Assembly: GCA_964429385.1 (NCBI GenBank)
Contig: CAYSBR010000016.1
Location: 1 to 64,000 of the forward strand
Direction: 5' to 3'
Source: UBA2377 sp964429385
GTDB taxonomy: Bacteria; Verrucomicrobiota; Verrucomicrobiia; Opitutales; Opitutaceae
Length of the DNA stretch: 64,000 nt
Shown here: positions 33,311-42,933 of the stretch, piece after piece
Position numbering within the stretch: position 1 is the stretch's first letter
Layout: every line of letters begins with the position of its first letter
Notes under the pieces: generated by a model
Told to the model about the DNA's origin: nothing
Databases searched by the model: none
What the model saw: the letters and a program-made list of their open reading frames with translations, nothing else
Program-made: the position numbers and the translations under genes

Positions 33311-33703
33311 GTGACCAGTTCGACCGAACTCTCCGGCCTGACCGCCCGGCTCGACAAGCTCTGCTACCATCATGGCGGCAGCAGCCTCCCGGCGGACAAA
33401 CCTCATGCCTTTGTTTATTTTGTGACGATCCACAACGGCTCCGACCGCACGATCACCCTCCTTGGGCGCAAGTGGATCCTCACCCACCCCGACGGCAGCC
33501 ACCTCGTGGTGGAGGGTGACAAAATCGTGGGAGAAACCCCGCGGCTCGAACCCGGGGAGCAGTTTTCCTACAACAGCTATCATGTGACCGGCGAGGATGC
33601 GATCGTCCGCGGCAGCTTCCATGGGCTCGATGAGCAGGGGCACCGCATACATGTGCAACTGCCGCCCTTCCCGCTCACGATCCCCGGCGCCGGCAAAAAA
33701 TGA
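33311..33703 (+). CDS. apaG: ApaG domain protein
   Basis: The 130-residue product is a single ApaG (fibronectin-III-like) domain. 'FVYFVTIHNGSDRTITLLGRKW', 'GETPRLEPGEQFSYNSYHV' and 'GSFHGLDEQGHRIHVQLPPF' match the family in order, including the GxGxxG-related loop region. ApaG proteins are linked to cobalt/magnesium tolerance and dinucleotide metabolism; the biochemical role is unclear. The GTG at 33311 gives a normal length; another GTG lies 9 bases upstream. The open frame continues upstream antisense to purH, but that part is not coding. Confidence 0.88.
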   Translation: MTSSTELSGLTARLDKLCYHHGGSSLPADKPHAFVYFVTIHNGSDRTITLLGRKWILTHPDGSHLVVEGDKIVGETPRLEPGEQFSYNSYHVTGEDAIVRGSFHGLDEQGHRIHVQLPPFPLTIPGAGKK

Positions 33704-33743
33704 GCTTTCATTTCGGGGCGCATCTGCTCCCCTCCGCTCATAG

Positions 33744-35099
33744 ATGAAGCTTGTTGATCTGAATCGTGATGGCGGCATTGGCGCCAATTCACACCTTATC
33801 CGTCTGGGCGACCTTTCGATCCTCGTTGATTGCGGCCTGCACCCCAAGGTTCCCGGCCGGCGCGGCACGCCCGACCTGAACTTTCTCCGCGGCCAGTCCC
33901 TCGATCTGATCATTATTACGCACTGCCACCTCGATCATATCGGCAGCCTGCCGCTCGCCATGCGCGAGCACCCTAATACGCCGGTCATCATGAGCAGTTC
34001 CAGCCGGATGCTTATCGAGCGCATGCTGCACAACTCGGCCAGCGTGATGATGCGCCAGAAGGCCGAGGGCAACCAGCCCGACCTCCCTCTTTTCACGCAT
34101 GAAGAGGTGGATCGCATCGCCGGTCGCCTTACCGGGTTGCCGTTTGGGCACGCCAAGCGGTTCCAAGGCGGCAAGGACACGATTGAGATCATCCTGCATC
34201 CGGCCGGCCACGTCGCCGGTGCCGCGGGAGTCGAGCTTCGCCATAAGCACCGGCAGATTTTTATCACCGGCGATGTGCTGTTCGAAGATCAGCGCATCCT
34301 GCCCGGCGCCAAGTTTCCCGCCGGCCACTTTGATACGCTGATCATGGAAACCACCCGTGGGGCCACCGAAGGCAGCGGCCGGTCGCGGGCCGACGAGATG
34401 GCGCGTCTGGTGGACTCCATCAACCAGACGATCAAGCGCGGCGGCTCGTTTCTCATTCCGGTCTTCGCGCTCGGCCGCATGCAGGAGGTGCTCACGATCC
34501 TGCATGATGCCCGCAAATTCGGCCGCCTCGTCGAATGCCCCATCGTCGCCTCCGGCCTCGGCATGGACCTCGCCGATTATTTCGATGAGATCAGCCGCAA
34601 GACGAAGCACATCCATTTCAACCGGGGCATCATCAAGGATCTCCGCATCAAGCCCGCGCCGCGCAAGCTGAACCCGGGTGAGGATCCGGGGCAGAACTCG
34701 CTCTACGTCATCAGCTCCGGCATGATGGTCGAAAACACTCCCAGCTATGCGCTTGCTTCCGGGCTTCTCGGGCATGCACGCAACACCATCGGTTTTGTCG
34801 GTTACTGCGACCCTGAGACGCCTGGTGGTGAACTGCTCGCCACCAAGCCCGGCGAGTCCTTCCTCTTCAAAAAGGTCCACGTGAAGACCAAGGTGAAGGC
34901 CCACATCGAACGCTTTGAACTGAGCGGCCACGCCGACCGCGAGGATCTCCTGGAGTTTGCCGTACAGGCTTCGCCGCGCAGCATCGTGCTGACGCATGGA
35001 GATCAACCCGCCCGTGATTGGTTTGCCGCGCAACTGGCCGAGCGCCTGCCCAAGACCAAGATCATCGATCCGGTTCCGGGCAAAGAGTATCAGGTTTGA
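33744..35099 (+). CDS. beta-CASP metallo-beta-lactamase family ribonuclease
   Basis: The 451-residue protein has the metallo-beta-lactamase motif HCHLDH (His60, His62, Asp64, His65), 'GDVLFEDQRIL', and then the beta-CASP insertion with 'LIPVFALGRMQEVLTIL'. It ends with the 'LSGHADREDLLEF' and 'LTHGDQPARDWF' motifs. Members are RNA-processing endo/exonucleases of the CPSF73/YSH1 type. The dedicated RNase J C-terminal domain is absent. It follows apaG by 40 bases. Confidence 0.92.
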   Translation: MKLVDLNRDGGIGANSHLIRLGDLSILVDCGLHPKVPGRRGTPDLNFLRGQSLDLIIITHCHLDHIGSLPLAMREHPNTPVIMSSSSRMLIERMLHNSASVMMRQKAEGNQPDLPLFTHEEVDRIAGRLTGLPFGHAKRFQGGKDTIEIILHPAGHVAGAAGVELRHKHRQIFITGDVLFEDQRILPGAKFPAGHFDTLIMETTRGATEGSGRSRADEMARLVDSINQTIKRGGSFLIPVFALGRMQEVLTILHDARKFGRLVECPIVASGLGMDLADYFDEISRKTKHIHFNRGIIKDLRIKPAPRKLNPGEDPGQNSLYVISSGMMVENTPSYALASGLLGHARNTIGFVGYCDPETPGGELLATKPGESFLFKKVHVKTKVKAHIERFELSGHADREDLLEFAVQASPRSIVLTHGDQPARDWFAAQLAERLPKTKIIDPVPGKEYQV

Positions 35100-35118
35100 A
35101 GCACAGCTTCGGCCCGGC

Positions 35119-35928
35119 TCAAACCGGTTCCGGTGCGGATAGCAGCGCTCGCAATCGGGTGCATGATGCGGCGGCGCCTGCCACATAAAAAATCCTGTCC
35201 ATCTTCAGGTCAAATTCCCGCAGGGGAAATGGGGCCGGGGTGAAATAGTGCAGTTCCCCACCCGCCGCGATCACCAGAGGCACGGCGGCGGCGATGTCCC
35301 ATACTTTCACATTGTGGTCCACGACCGCGTCGATGAGCCCCGCCGCAACGTAGGCGAGATGCAGCGTGCTGCTGCCCAGCCCGCGGAGCTTGAAGTGGGA
35401 TGCGAGCAGCGCGGCGTGGGGCGCGTAGCGTTTGTCATGAGGACTGTGAAACCCGATCATGCTCTGCGCGGCCAGACTTTGGCTGCGCAAGACCGCCGGA
35501 CGCTCCCCGCAAAACACGCCCTGCCCCGGGCCGCCATGGATCAATTGCCGGCCCGCGAGATCATACACGGCGCCATAGACCGGCTGGCCGTGCTCAAGCA
35601 ACGCCAGCGCGATCGCGCAGTGGGGAATCCCCATGGCATAGTTGTTCGTGCCGTCGATCGGATCCAGCACCCAGCTGAAGCGCGACGTCACGGGCAGCGG
35701 TGCCCCGGCATCCGTCAGCTCTTCGCTGAAGAACTGATCCTCCGGGAACGAGCCAGCGAGCGCACGAAAGATATTTTCAGAGATCGCGATATCCACCGCT
35801 GTCACTCGCGTGCCATCGTTCTTCCACTGGCTGGCGGCCCGGCCGAGTTCGCGATGGAGCAGGTCGGTTTGGGCGAGCACCACCCGGCGGGCGGCTTCGC
35901 TGCGGGAAAGCAGGGCGGCGTTGCTCAC
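35119..35928 (-). CDS. inositol monophosphatase family protein
   Basis: The 269-residue protein has the metal site of the family: Glu69-Glu70 (SEEL), Asp89 and Asp92 in DPIDGTNNY, and C-terminal 'VKVWDIAAAVPLV' with the third aspartate. Substrates range from inositol-1-phosphate to PAP (CysQ) or fructose bisphosphate, and the sequence does not decide. The GTG start at 35928 overlaps the TGA of the upstream FmdB-like gene (GTGA), a sign of translational coupling. Confidence 0.9.
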   Translation of the reverse strand: MSNAALLSRSEAARRVVLAQTDLLHRELGRAASQWKNDGTRVTAVDIAISENIFRALAGSFPEDQFFSEELTDAGAPLPVTSRFSWVLDPIDGTNNYAMGIPHCAIALALLEHGQPVYGAVYDLAGRQLIHGGPGQGVFCGERPAVLRSQSLAAQSMIGFHSPHDKRYAPHAALLASHFKLRGLGSSTLHLAYVAAGLIDAVVDHNVKVWDIAAAVPLVIAAGGELHYFTPAPFPLREFDLKMDRIFYVAGAAASCTRLRALLSAPEPV

Positions 35929-36464
35929 GTTTCGTAATCGTAAAGTTTGGGATCCCGCCGGGGCGGCAGGCCCCGGCTCCGGAAGCGCTGGCGCGTTTGG
36001 TCCGCGGTGATTTCCCCCGGCAATGGCGCATCGGGGTCCGGCATGCTGCACGGCGGCTCCCCGCCCAGTTGCTCCTCCAGCGATTCGGGATCCGCCCCCT
36101 CCTCCAGTTTGCGCACGATCTCTTCCATCTGCCCGTCAATCCTCTCGCCCGATAACTCGGCCATCCGGCGCATCATCCGGGCCATCGCCCGGGGATCGCT
36201 TTCGTCCACATTGGAAAACTCGCGCTCCATCGCGTTCATCGCCGCTTCCATGCGCGCATCCTCCACCGCCTCACCCGGCTGGGGAGCGGTCGCCGGTTCA
36301 TCATTTTTTCCGCCGGTTGTGACGGCAAAGGCCGACACCAGCTTTTCCATGCGGTAGCGGGGATTGTCCGGGCATCGCGGCACCGTCCGCCCCTGCGCCA
36401 GGGTCTTGGCGTAAAACTGATAAACCGTGTGGTTATCGGGACAGTAATACTCGTAGATCGGCAT
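35925..36464 (-). CDS. FmdB-like N-terminal domain protein with degenerate zinc ribbon
   Basis: The first 45 residues resemble the FmdB putative regulatory zinc ribbon (MPIYEYYCPDNH ... RCPDNPRYRMEKLVSAFAV). Both CxxC knuckles read CPDN (Cys8 and Cys31), so the second cysteine of each pair is lost; His12 could replace one. The rest is an acidic helical region with Met-rich segments ('EDARMEAAMNAMEREF') and a basic tail, with no known domain. It is translationally coupled to the phosphatase gene. Function unknown. Confidence 0.75.
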   Translation of the reverse strand: MPIYEYYCPDNHTVYQFYAKTLAQGRTVPRCPDNPRYRMEKLVSAFAVTTGGKNDEPATAPQPGEAVEDARMEAAMNAMEREFSNVDESDPRAMARMMRRMAELSGERIDGQMEEIVRKLEEGADPESLEEQLGGEPPCSMPDPDAPLPGEITADQTRQRFRSRGLPPRRDPKLYDYET

Positions 36465-36524
36465 GACAGGAAAAGCTGCTCAATGGACACCTCGGAACAC
36501 CGGTTGGCACAAGTTCATTTGTCG

Positions 36525-37712
36525 CTAGCCCCGATCGCGCCCCTCCGTCCGACGAACGAGCTGATGACCATGACGCACCAAAGGGGAACGGCCCTGCATG
36601 TTGAGCTTGTCCAGCACGGCGGCGAGCCGGCGCTTTTTCTCATCGCCTTCGGCAAACATCTCCAGCTGTGCCGTCCCCGTCTCAACGCCGGAGAAACGCA
36701 CGCTTACAAGCCGCAGCGGCCGACGCTTGGTCCAGGCTCCGCGCAGCAGCGCGGGCACCAATGGGTAAAACGGCGCTTCGATATCCGTTGCCGCCGCGAG
36801 GCTTTGCGCATGCGAAGCCTGGGTAAAATCGGGGTAGCGCACCTTGATGGTCATTGTGCTCACTCGTTTGCCGTCCTCGCGGATTTTGGGAAGCAGGGCA
36901 TCAATCATCCCTTTGGCCACCTGTTCGATGATCGCAAAGTCACCGATGTCCTTCGCAAAGGTTTCCTGCTGCGAATAGCTTTTGGCCTCCTCGTGCTCTG
37001 TCTCAACGGGCCGGTCGTCCTTCCCCTCGGCCATCGCCTTGAACGCGCGCCAGTCCCGCCCGAAAATGGACTGAAGCTCGTCCTCGCCGCGCTCGAACAC
37101 ATCCGCCACTCGCCGGAGCCCGCGCGCGACCAGCGCAGCCTCAGTTTTCGCCCCCACACCCGGCAATTTGCCAATGGGGAGCGGGGCCAGGAAGGCGGCT
37201 TCCTCCCCTGCCGCCACGACCGTAAACCCCTTCGGCTTGTTCAGCTTCGATGCAATCTGTGAAACCAGCCGGTTGCGCGCGATCCCCATGGAAACTGTCA
37301 CGCCTAACTCGTCGCGGATGCGATGCTGCAAAGCCCGCACCGCCGCCTCGATCTCCGCCTGGGTGGAAAAGCCACAGGGGCCAAGATCGAGATAGCCTTC
37401 ATCAATCGAGTTTCGCTGCACCAGCGGGGTCACCTGCTCGCAGAGATCAAACATCCGCCGCGACATCTTTCCGTAGAGGCCCGATGTATGCGGGATCAGA
37501 TAAAGGTCGGGGCAGACCTTCAGCGCCCGCGCCGTGGGCATCGGCGTGTAAACCCCGCAGGCCCGCGCCTCATAACTGGCCGAGGAAATGATACCCCGCT
37601 CCCGCCCGCCCACCGCGCATTTCGTCCCGCGCAATTCCGGCCGCAACGTCTGCTCGCAGGAGACGAAGAAGGCATCGGCATCGAGATGAACAATGGTGGG
37701 CAGTCCGGGCAT
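36525..37712 (-). CDS. dinB: DNA polymerase IV (Y-family)
   Basis: This 395-residue translesion polymerase has 'VHLDADAFFVSCEQ' (metal Asp11), 'SSASYEARACGV', SIDEGYLD with Asp104-Glu105, a helix-hairpin-helix thumb 'KLPGVGAKTEAALVARG' and a little-finger domain. The usual SIDEAYLD is changed by one glycine. Its ATG overlaps the uvrA TAA by one base, so it is probably co-transcribed with the excision-repair gene. Confidence 0.94.
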   Translation of the reverse strand: MPGLPTIVHLDADAFFVSCEQTLRPELRGTKCAVGGRERGIISSASYEARACGVYTPMPTARALKVCPDLYLIPHTSGLYGKMSRRMFDLCEQVTPLVQRNSIDEGYLDLGPCGFSTQAEIEAAVRALQHRIRDELGVTVSMGIARNRLVSQIASKLNKPKGFTVVAAGEEAAFLAPLPIGKLPGVGAKTEAALVARGLRRVADVFERGEDELQSIFGRDWRAFKAMAEGKDDRPVETEHEEAKSYSQQETFAKDIGDFAIIEQVAKGMIDALLPKIREDGKRVSTMTIKVRYPDFTQASHAQSLAAATDIEAPFYPLVPALLRGAWTKRRPLRLVSVRFSGVETGTAQLEMFAEGDEKKRRLAAVLDKLNMQGRSPLVRHGHQLVRRTEGRDRG

Positions 37713-40612
37713 TAATCAGATGCTGAGGTTGCCGTGGGGATCTTTTCCGCCCTTTTTGCGGGCTGCTTGCGGTTCCATTTTGCCAGTGCCTTCCCGGTGA
37801 GTGAGCGGGGTTCCTTTTCGATTTCCTGGCGCGTGCCGGCGAAGATCAGTTCGCCACCGTCCTTGCCGCCGCCGGGACCGAGGTCCAGAATCCAGTCGGC
37901 CAGGTTGATGACGTCGAGGTTGTGCTCGATGATGACGATGGTGTTGCCGGCATCGCGCAGCTTGAAGAGCAGGTCCATCAACCGCTGGATGTCGGTCCAG
38001 TGCAGCCCTGTGGTGGGCTCATCGAGGATGTAAAGCGTCTGCCCCTGCTGCTTTTTACTGAGCTCCAATGAAAGCTTCAACCGCTGCGCTTCACCGCCGG
38101 AGAGCGTGGGCGCCGACTGGCCGAGCCGGAGATAGCCGAGCCCGACGGCCTCAAGGGTTTCCAGTTTGTCGATAATGCGCGGAATGTTGCGGAAAAGCGC
38201 GATGCCTTCGCGCACGGTCATGTTGAGCACGTCCGCAATGGAGTGGCCATGAAAGAGCACCTCCAGCGTCTCGCGGTTGAAACGCCGGCCCGCGCAGCTC
38301 GGGCACGGCGCGTAGGCATCGGCCATGAACTGCATGTCGAGCTTGATGACGCCGTCGCCCTGGCAGCGTTCGCAGCGCCCGCCGCGCACGTTGAAGGAAA
38401 ACCGGCTGGCTTTGTAGCCCCGCACCTTGGCCAGCGGCACCTGGGCGTAGAGGTCGCGCAGATGGTCCAGCAGTCCGGTGAAGGTTGCGGGATTTGAACG
38501 CGGACTGCGCCCGATGGGCTCCTGGTCCACCCGCACGAGCTTTTCAAAGAAATCGAGGTTTTCGATCTGCCGGTGTTGGCCGGGGATCGCTTTCGCCCCG
38601 TTGAGCTTCCGCGCGGCCGCAGTGGCGAGGATATCGTTCACCAAGGTGCTTTTGCCCGAACCCGAGACCCCGGTGACACAGGTCAGCAGGCCGATCGGAA
38701 ACTTCGCATCAATGCCGCGCAGGTTGTTCTCCCGCGCTTCGCGCACAGTGAGCCAGGCCCCGTCGGGACGCCTGGCCTCCGCTTCGCGCGTGACGCGCAG
38801 GCGACCTGAAAGATAAGGACCGGTGCGCGATATTTTTGCCGGCAGGGCGGCGCAGGCGGCCGGTGCGCCTTGAAAAAGCATCTGGCCGCCCTCCGCTCCG
38901 GCTTCAGGGCCCATTTCGATCAACTCGTCGGCCATGCGGATCGTGTCCTCATCGTGCTCGACCACGAGCACCGTGTTGCCGCGGTCACGCAGTTCGCGCA
39001 ATTGCGCGAGCAATCGCTCATTGTCGGCCGGGTGCAGTCCGATGCTTGGTTCGTCGAGTACGTAGATGACCCCCATCAAGCCCATGCCCAGCTGGGTCGC
39101 CAATCGCACGCGCTGCGCCTCGCCACCCGAGAGCGTGGCATAATCCCGCTCCAAGGTCAGGTAGGCCAGCCCTGTTTCGAGGAGGAAACGCAAGCGCTGT
39201 TCGATGCCGGCCACCACCTCCGTCAATGCCGGATTTTCCGCATGGGTTTTGCCCCATTCCCGGGCCACCGCATGCGCACGGCCGACATCCTGCGCAAGAA
39301 ATTCGGGATAGCTCATGCCCGCCAGGCGCACGGCCGCACTGCGCGCGTTCAGGCGGGTGCCATGGCATTCGTCGCAGGCACCACCGATCATGAAGGTCGT
39401 GAGCCGGGCGCGGAAGCCCTCGCTGGCCGTTTCCCGGAAGCTTTCCTCAAGGTCGGCGATCACCCCGGCGAAGGGCATGGTGCGCGCTTCACGCATCCGG
39501 CGCAGCTTGAAGGCAAACTGGCGCTCGCCCGCACCATGGAGAATGGCATCACGCGTAGCGGACGGCAGCTCCTGCCAGGGAATATCCGGGTCGAAAGGCA
39601 GCTGCTCCGCCAATTGTTTGAGCAGGGCGTTATGCTTGATGATGAGATTTTTTCCACCGATGCGCCAGGGCTTGAGCGCTCCTTCACGCACGCTCTTGGC
39701 CGGGTCGGGCACCAGCAGTTCAGGCACAAAGCGCAGACGTCGTCCCAACCCGCCGCAGGCCGTGCAGGCGCCTTCGCTGTGGTTGAAGGAAAAATGCCGC
39801 GGCGTGAGCTTCTCAAAAACATCTCCGCAGGTCTCGCAGGCCAGATGCTGGCTGAGGAGCTGCTCCCGCCAGGGTGCATCCGCTGATTTTTGCGCCAGGA
39901 TGATCGCCCGGTCCTTTCCTTCCCGAAACGCCAGCTCCAGCGAGTCCGCCAGCCGTGAACGCTGCTCCGTCACCGCCACCAATCGGTCCACCACCAAATC
40001 CACGGCGATTTCCCTGGTCCCGGTCGGCACCAAGTTGGGCTCGTCGAGATTTTTGACCACGCCATCCAGGCGCACACGTTGGAAACCTCGCTGCCGCAGC
40101 CGGGGCAGCTCTTCGCGCAGGACGCTGGGTTTGGCCCGCAGGGACGGTGCCAGTATCATCACGCGCTCGCCGGCGCAGGCCGTCAGCACATGCTGTATAT
40201 TGTCATCGAGCGAACGCCGCAGAACCCGTCCATTGTCCTTGGGGCAGCGTTGTTCGCCCGCCAGTGCCCAGAGCAGTTGGGCGTAGTCGGCGATCTCCGT
40301 GGCGGTGGCAATCGTGCTGCGCGGGCCGCCTCCTCCTGTGCGCTGCTCGATGGCGAGAACCGGAGAGAGTCCATGGATAAAATCCACATCCGGCCGCTTC
40401 AGCTGGTCGAGCACCGCCCGCGCCTGGGTCGAGAGCGACTCCATGTATTTGCGATAACCCTCGGCATAGAGGGTGTCGAAGGCCAGCGACGATTTGCCGG
40501 AGCCGCTCGGCCCGGTGATGACAGTGAGTTTGCCGCGCGGGATACGCAGCTCAAGGTTCCGGAGGTTGTGCTCCCGGGCGCCTTTGATGTGAATGTGGGT
40601 CGCGGCCTGCAT
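37712..40612 (-). CDS. uvrA: excinuclease ABC subunit A
   Basis: UvrA recognises bulky DNA damage and loads UvrB. The 966-residue protein has two ABC ATPase modules: Walker A GPSGSGKSS at 34-41 and a second 'GVSGSGKSTLVNDI', each with its LSGGEAQR signature and 'LDEP' Walker B. Zinc modules are CETCG...CTACGG and CERCQGDG...CPSC. The ATG at 40612 is used; a TTG 24 bases upstream is less likely. It shows some paralogue-like features (an EQRTGGGGPRST segment), so a second uvrA may exist elsewhere. Confidence 0.94.
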   Translation of the reverse strand: MQAATHIHIKGAREHNLRNLELRIPRGKLTVITGPSGSGKSSLAFDTLYAEGYRKYMESLSTQARAVLDQLKRPDVDFIHGLSPVLAIEQRTGGGGPRSTIATATEIADYAQLLWALAGEQRCPKDNGRVLRRSLDDNIQHVLTACAGERVMILAPSLRAKPSVLREELPRLRQRGFQRVRLDGVVKNLDEPNLVPTGTREIAVDLVVDRLVAVTEQRSRLADSLELAFREGKDRAIILAQKSADAPWREQLLSQHLACETCGDVFEKLTPRHFSFNHSEGACTACGGLGRRLRFVPELLVPDPAKSVREGALKPWRIGGKNLIIKHNALLKQLAEQLPFDPDIPWQELPSATRDAILHGAGERQFAFKLRRMREARTMPFAGVIADLEESFRETASEGFRARLTTFMIGGACDECHGTRLNARSAAVRLAGMSYPEFLAQDVGRAHAVAREWGKTHAENPALTEVVAGIEQRLRFLLETGLAYLTLERDYATLSGGEAQRVRLATQLGMGLMGVIYVLDEPSIGLHPADNERLLAQLRELRDRGNTVLVVEHDEDTIRMADELIEMGPEAGAEGGQMLFQGAPAACAALPAKISRTGPYLSGRLRVTREAEARRPDGAWLTVREARENNLRGIDAKFPIGLLTCVTGVSGSGKSTLVNDILATAAARKLNGAKAIPGQHRQIENLDFFEKLVRVDQEPIGRSPRSNPATFTGLLDHLRDLYAQVPLAKVRGYKASRFSFNVRGGRCERCQGDGVIKLDMQFMADAYAPCPSCAGRRFNRETLEVLFHGHSIADVLNMTVREGIALFRNIPRIIDKLETLEAVGLGYLRLGQSAPTLSGGEAQRLKLSLELSKKQQGQTLYILDEPTTGLHWTDIQRLMDLLFKLRDAGNTIVIIEHNLDVINLADWILDLGPGGGKDGGELIFAGTRQEIEKEPRSLTGKALAKWNRKQPAKRAEKIPTATSASD

Positions 40613-40724
40613 ACGGCGAACGCGCAACTTATCCAAATCTCCGCAAGGTCAAAGCCGTTAATGCGAAGGCGGCCGCCAATAATTTGGGCTGGTCAATCAA
40701 CGGCCGGAACGGTGTCTTGGCGAC

Positions 40725-41876
40725 ATGTCCGAGGCTCCCACCAGCCGTTTCCTGACCGACTCCCAACGTCGCGTCATCGGCTTTGCCCTCACTCTGGCCG
40801 CCTTGATCGCCACCGTGGGGTTACTGGTGCTGGCGCTGGTTGCGCTGGGGCGGCTGACCGGCCATTTCTCCGGTGTACTGTGGCCGCTGGCGTGCGCTGG
40901 CGTGCTCGCCCTCATTCTCCGGCCGGCCGTCGAATTGGTTGAAAAGAAGCTGCGATTGCGGCGTCTGGCCGCGGTGATCCTGTTCTACGGGGTCTTTATC
41001 GTCGCAGTCGTGGGGGCGCTCGTGCTGATCCTCCCGCCGCTGATCGATCAGTTGATCGCCTTCATCAACTACCTCCCCACCTTCTGGCAAAGCGCCTCCG
41101 CCTACGTGGAGCGGCACTACCCGGAGTGGATCGCGCTGATTCAGCGCCAGCTCGACAACCCCACCATCCGGCAGATCGCCGACAATCTGACGGCGGAAAT
41201 CAACGCACTCCTTCCGCAAGCCCTGCCCTCGCTGCGTGCCGCCGGTGTGGGCATACTCGGCATCGGTGCGTTTCTCACCCAGTTTGCGATCATCCCCATC
41301 TATCTGTTTTTCTTCCTGCTCTCGCGTGGCGAGCCCACGCGCAACATGGGGGATCATCTCGGCTTCCTTCGCAGCAACGTGCGCGATGATGTGGTTTTTC
41401 TTGCGCGCGAGTTTATCAGCATAGTCATCGCCTTTTTTCGCGGCCAGTTGCTCATCGGTCTCATCATGGGCGTGTTGTTGGCGATCGGGTTCTCGCTGGT
41501 CGGATTGAAGTTTGGCCTCTTCATCGGCCTCACCCTCGGCATCCTTAACATCGTCCCCTACCTCGGCACGATCATCGGGCTGCTGATCACCATCCCGCTC
41601 GCCTTTTTCCAGCCCGAGGGCGGCTGGCACCTCATCGGCTTGGTGCTGATCGTTTACGTTGTGGTCCAGAACATCGAAGGCTGGTTCCTCACGCCCAAGA
41701 TCATGGGCGACCGCACGGGTCTGCATCCCGTGATGGTGATTGTCTCCATCTTTTTCTGGGGCACGGCATTCGGCGGGGTCTCAGGCATGCTCTTTGCCAT
41801 TCCCCTTACCGCCTTTTTCGTGACCTTCTGGCGGTTGCTCCGGCGCAAGTATTTCAATGCCGTCGCCACCGCCTGA
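40725..41876 (+). CDS. AI-2E family transporter (PerM/YdiK-like permease)
   Basis: The 383-residue integral membrane protein has N-terminal hydrophobic segments, a soluble loop of about 60 residues ('FWQSASAYVERHYPEWIALI'), and a C-terminal membrane half with 'LIGLIMGVLLAIGFSLVGLK', 'LTLGILNIVPYLGTIIGLL' and 'GDRTGLHPVMVIVSIFFWG', the family signature. Members include the TqsA autoinducer-2 exporter and sodium/proton antiporters, so the substrate is not predictable. It overlaps the next gene by 20 bases. Confidence 0.9.
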   Translation: MSEAPTSRFLTDSQRRVIGFALTLAALIATVGLLVLALVALGRLTGHFSGVLWPLACAGVLALILRPAVELVEKKLRLRRLAAVILFYGVFIVAVVGALVLILPPLIDQLIAFINYLPTFWQSASAYVERHYPEWIALIQRQLDNPTIRQIADNLTAEINALLPQALPSLRAAGVGILGIGAFLTQFAIIPIYLFFFLLSRGEPTRNMGDHLGFLRSNVRDDVVFLAREFISIVIAFFRGQLLIGLIMGVLLAIGFSLVGLKFGLFIGLTLGILNIVPYLGTIIGLLITIPLAFFQPEGGWHLIGLVLIVYVVVQNIEGWFLTPKIMGDRTGLHPVMVIVSIFFWGTAFGGVSGMLFAIPLTAFFVTFWRLLRRKYFNAVATA

Positions 41877-42909
41877 GCCGCGGGAGGGCCATGGCCCGTG
41901 GGAGATACGACCCGGCAAAGGCATCTGGCTGCCGCAAACGGGCTGGTGGCTCGATGCCTCCACCGCCGCGCCGCGCGCGATCGTTTCCCATGCCCATTCC
42001 GATCACGTCGCCCGGCACAAGGAGTTGGTGTGTTCTCCGCCCACGGCCCGGCTGCTGCGGGCGCGGTTGCCCGGTCGCCGGATCGAGCATGTGTTGCCCT
42101 TCGGGCGCACGGAGCAACTGACCGCCGATACCGCGGTGACCCTGCACCCTGCCGGGCACATCCTTGGCTCCAGTCTGGTGCAGCTCCACCACGCGCGTGG
42201 TTCCCTGCTCTACACCGGTGACTTCAAGTTGAAACCCGGTTTCGCGTCCGAATCCTGTGCGCCGCCGCGCAGTGATGTGCTCATCATGGAGACCACTTTC
42301 GGGCTGCCGCGCTATGAGTTTCCCCCCGCGGAGGAAGTCGTCGCGCGTCTCATTACCTTCTGCCACGAAGCCCTCGCCGATGGCGCCACACCCGTGTTAT
42401 TTTGCTACAGCTTGGGCAAAAGCCAGGAGGTTCTGCGCGCGCTCGCGCCCGCGGGCCTGCCGGTCATGTTGCATCCCGCCACCTACCGGCTCACCCAACT
42501 CTATGCCCAGTTGGGCTGGGATTTTCCCTCGTATCGGGAATTTATCGCGAACGAAACCACCGGCCATGTCGTCATCTGCCCGCCGCAGCATCATGGCGCG
42601 CAAGGCCTGCTCCGCCACCTGCCGGCCCGCCGCACCGCATTTATCAGCGGCTGGGCGCTTGATGCCGGGGCGATTTACCGCAATCGCTGCGATGCGGCCT
42701 TTCCACTTTCCGATCACGCGGATTTCCCCGACCTCCTGCGCCTGGTCGAGCTCGTCCAGCCCAAGCGGGTTTACACCGTCCACGGTTTCGCCCGGGAGTT
42801 TGCCGCCACATTGCGCGCGCGCGGAGTTGAAGCCTGGGCGCTTGGGCGCGACAACCAGCTCGATCTCCCGCTTACCGCCACAAAAGACTCGCCGGGGCTG
42901 CACCGATGA
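41857..42909 (+). CDS. MBL-fold exonuclease, beta-CASP/SNM1-like
   Basis: The 350-residue protein has HAHSDH (His45, His47, Asp49, His50), 'LYTGDFKLKPG', 'METTFGLPRY', then a beta-CASP half with 'SLGKSQEVLRAL' and 'FISGWALDAG', and 'LSDHADFPDLL' near the end. This matches the 'ligase-associated' DNA exonuclease group, normally next to an ATP-dependent DNA ligase and a helicase. Neither is here; the neighbour is a permease that overlaps by 20 bases. Confidence 0.85.
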   Translation: MPSPPPEPREGHGPWEIRPGKGIWLPQTGWWLDASTAAPRAIVSHAHSDHVARHKELVCSPPTARLLRARLPGRRIEHVLPFGRTEQLTADTAVTLHPAGHILGSSLVQLHHARGSLLYTGDFKLKPGFASESCAPPRSDVLIMETTFGLPRYEFPPAEEVVARLITFCHEALADGATPVLFCYSLGKSQEVLRALAPAGLPVMLHPATYRLTQLYAQLGWDFPSYREFIANETTGHVVICPPQHHGAQGLLRHLPARRTAFISGWALDAGAIYRNRCDAAFPLSDHADFPDLLRLVELVQPKRVYTVHGFAREFAATLRARGVEAWALGRDNQLDLPLTATKDSPGLHR

Positions 42910-42933
42910 CCTTTCTCGCGGTCACATAAGCCC

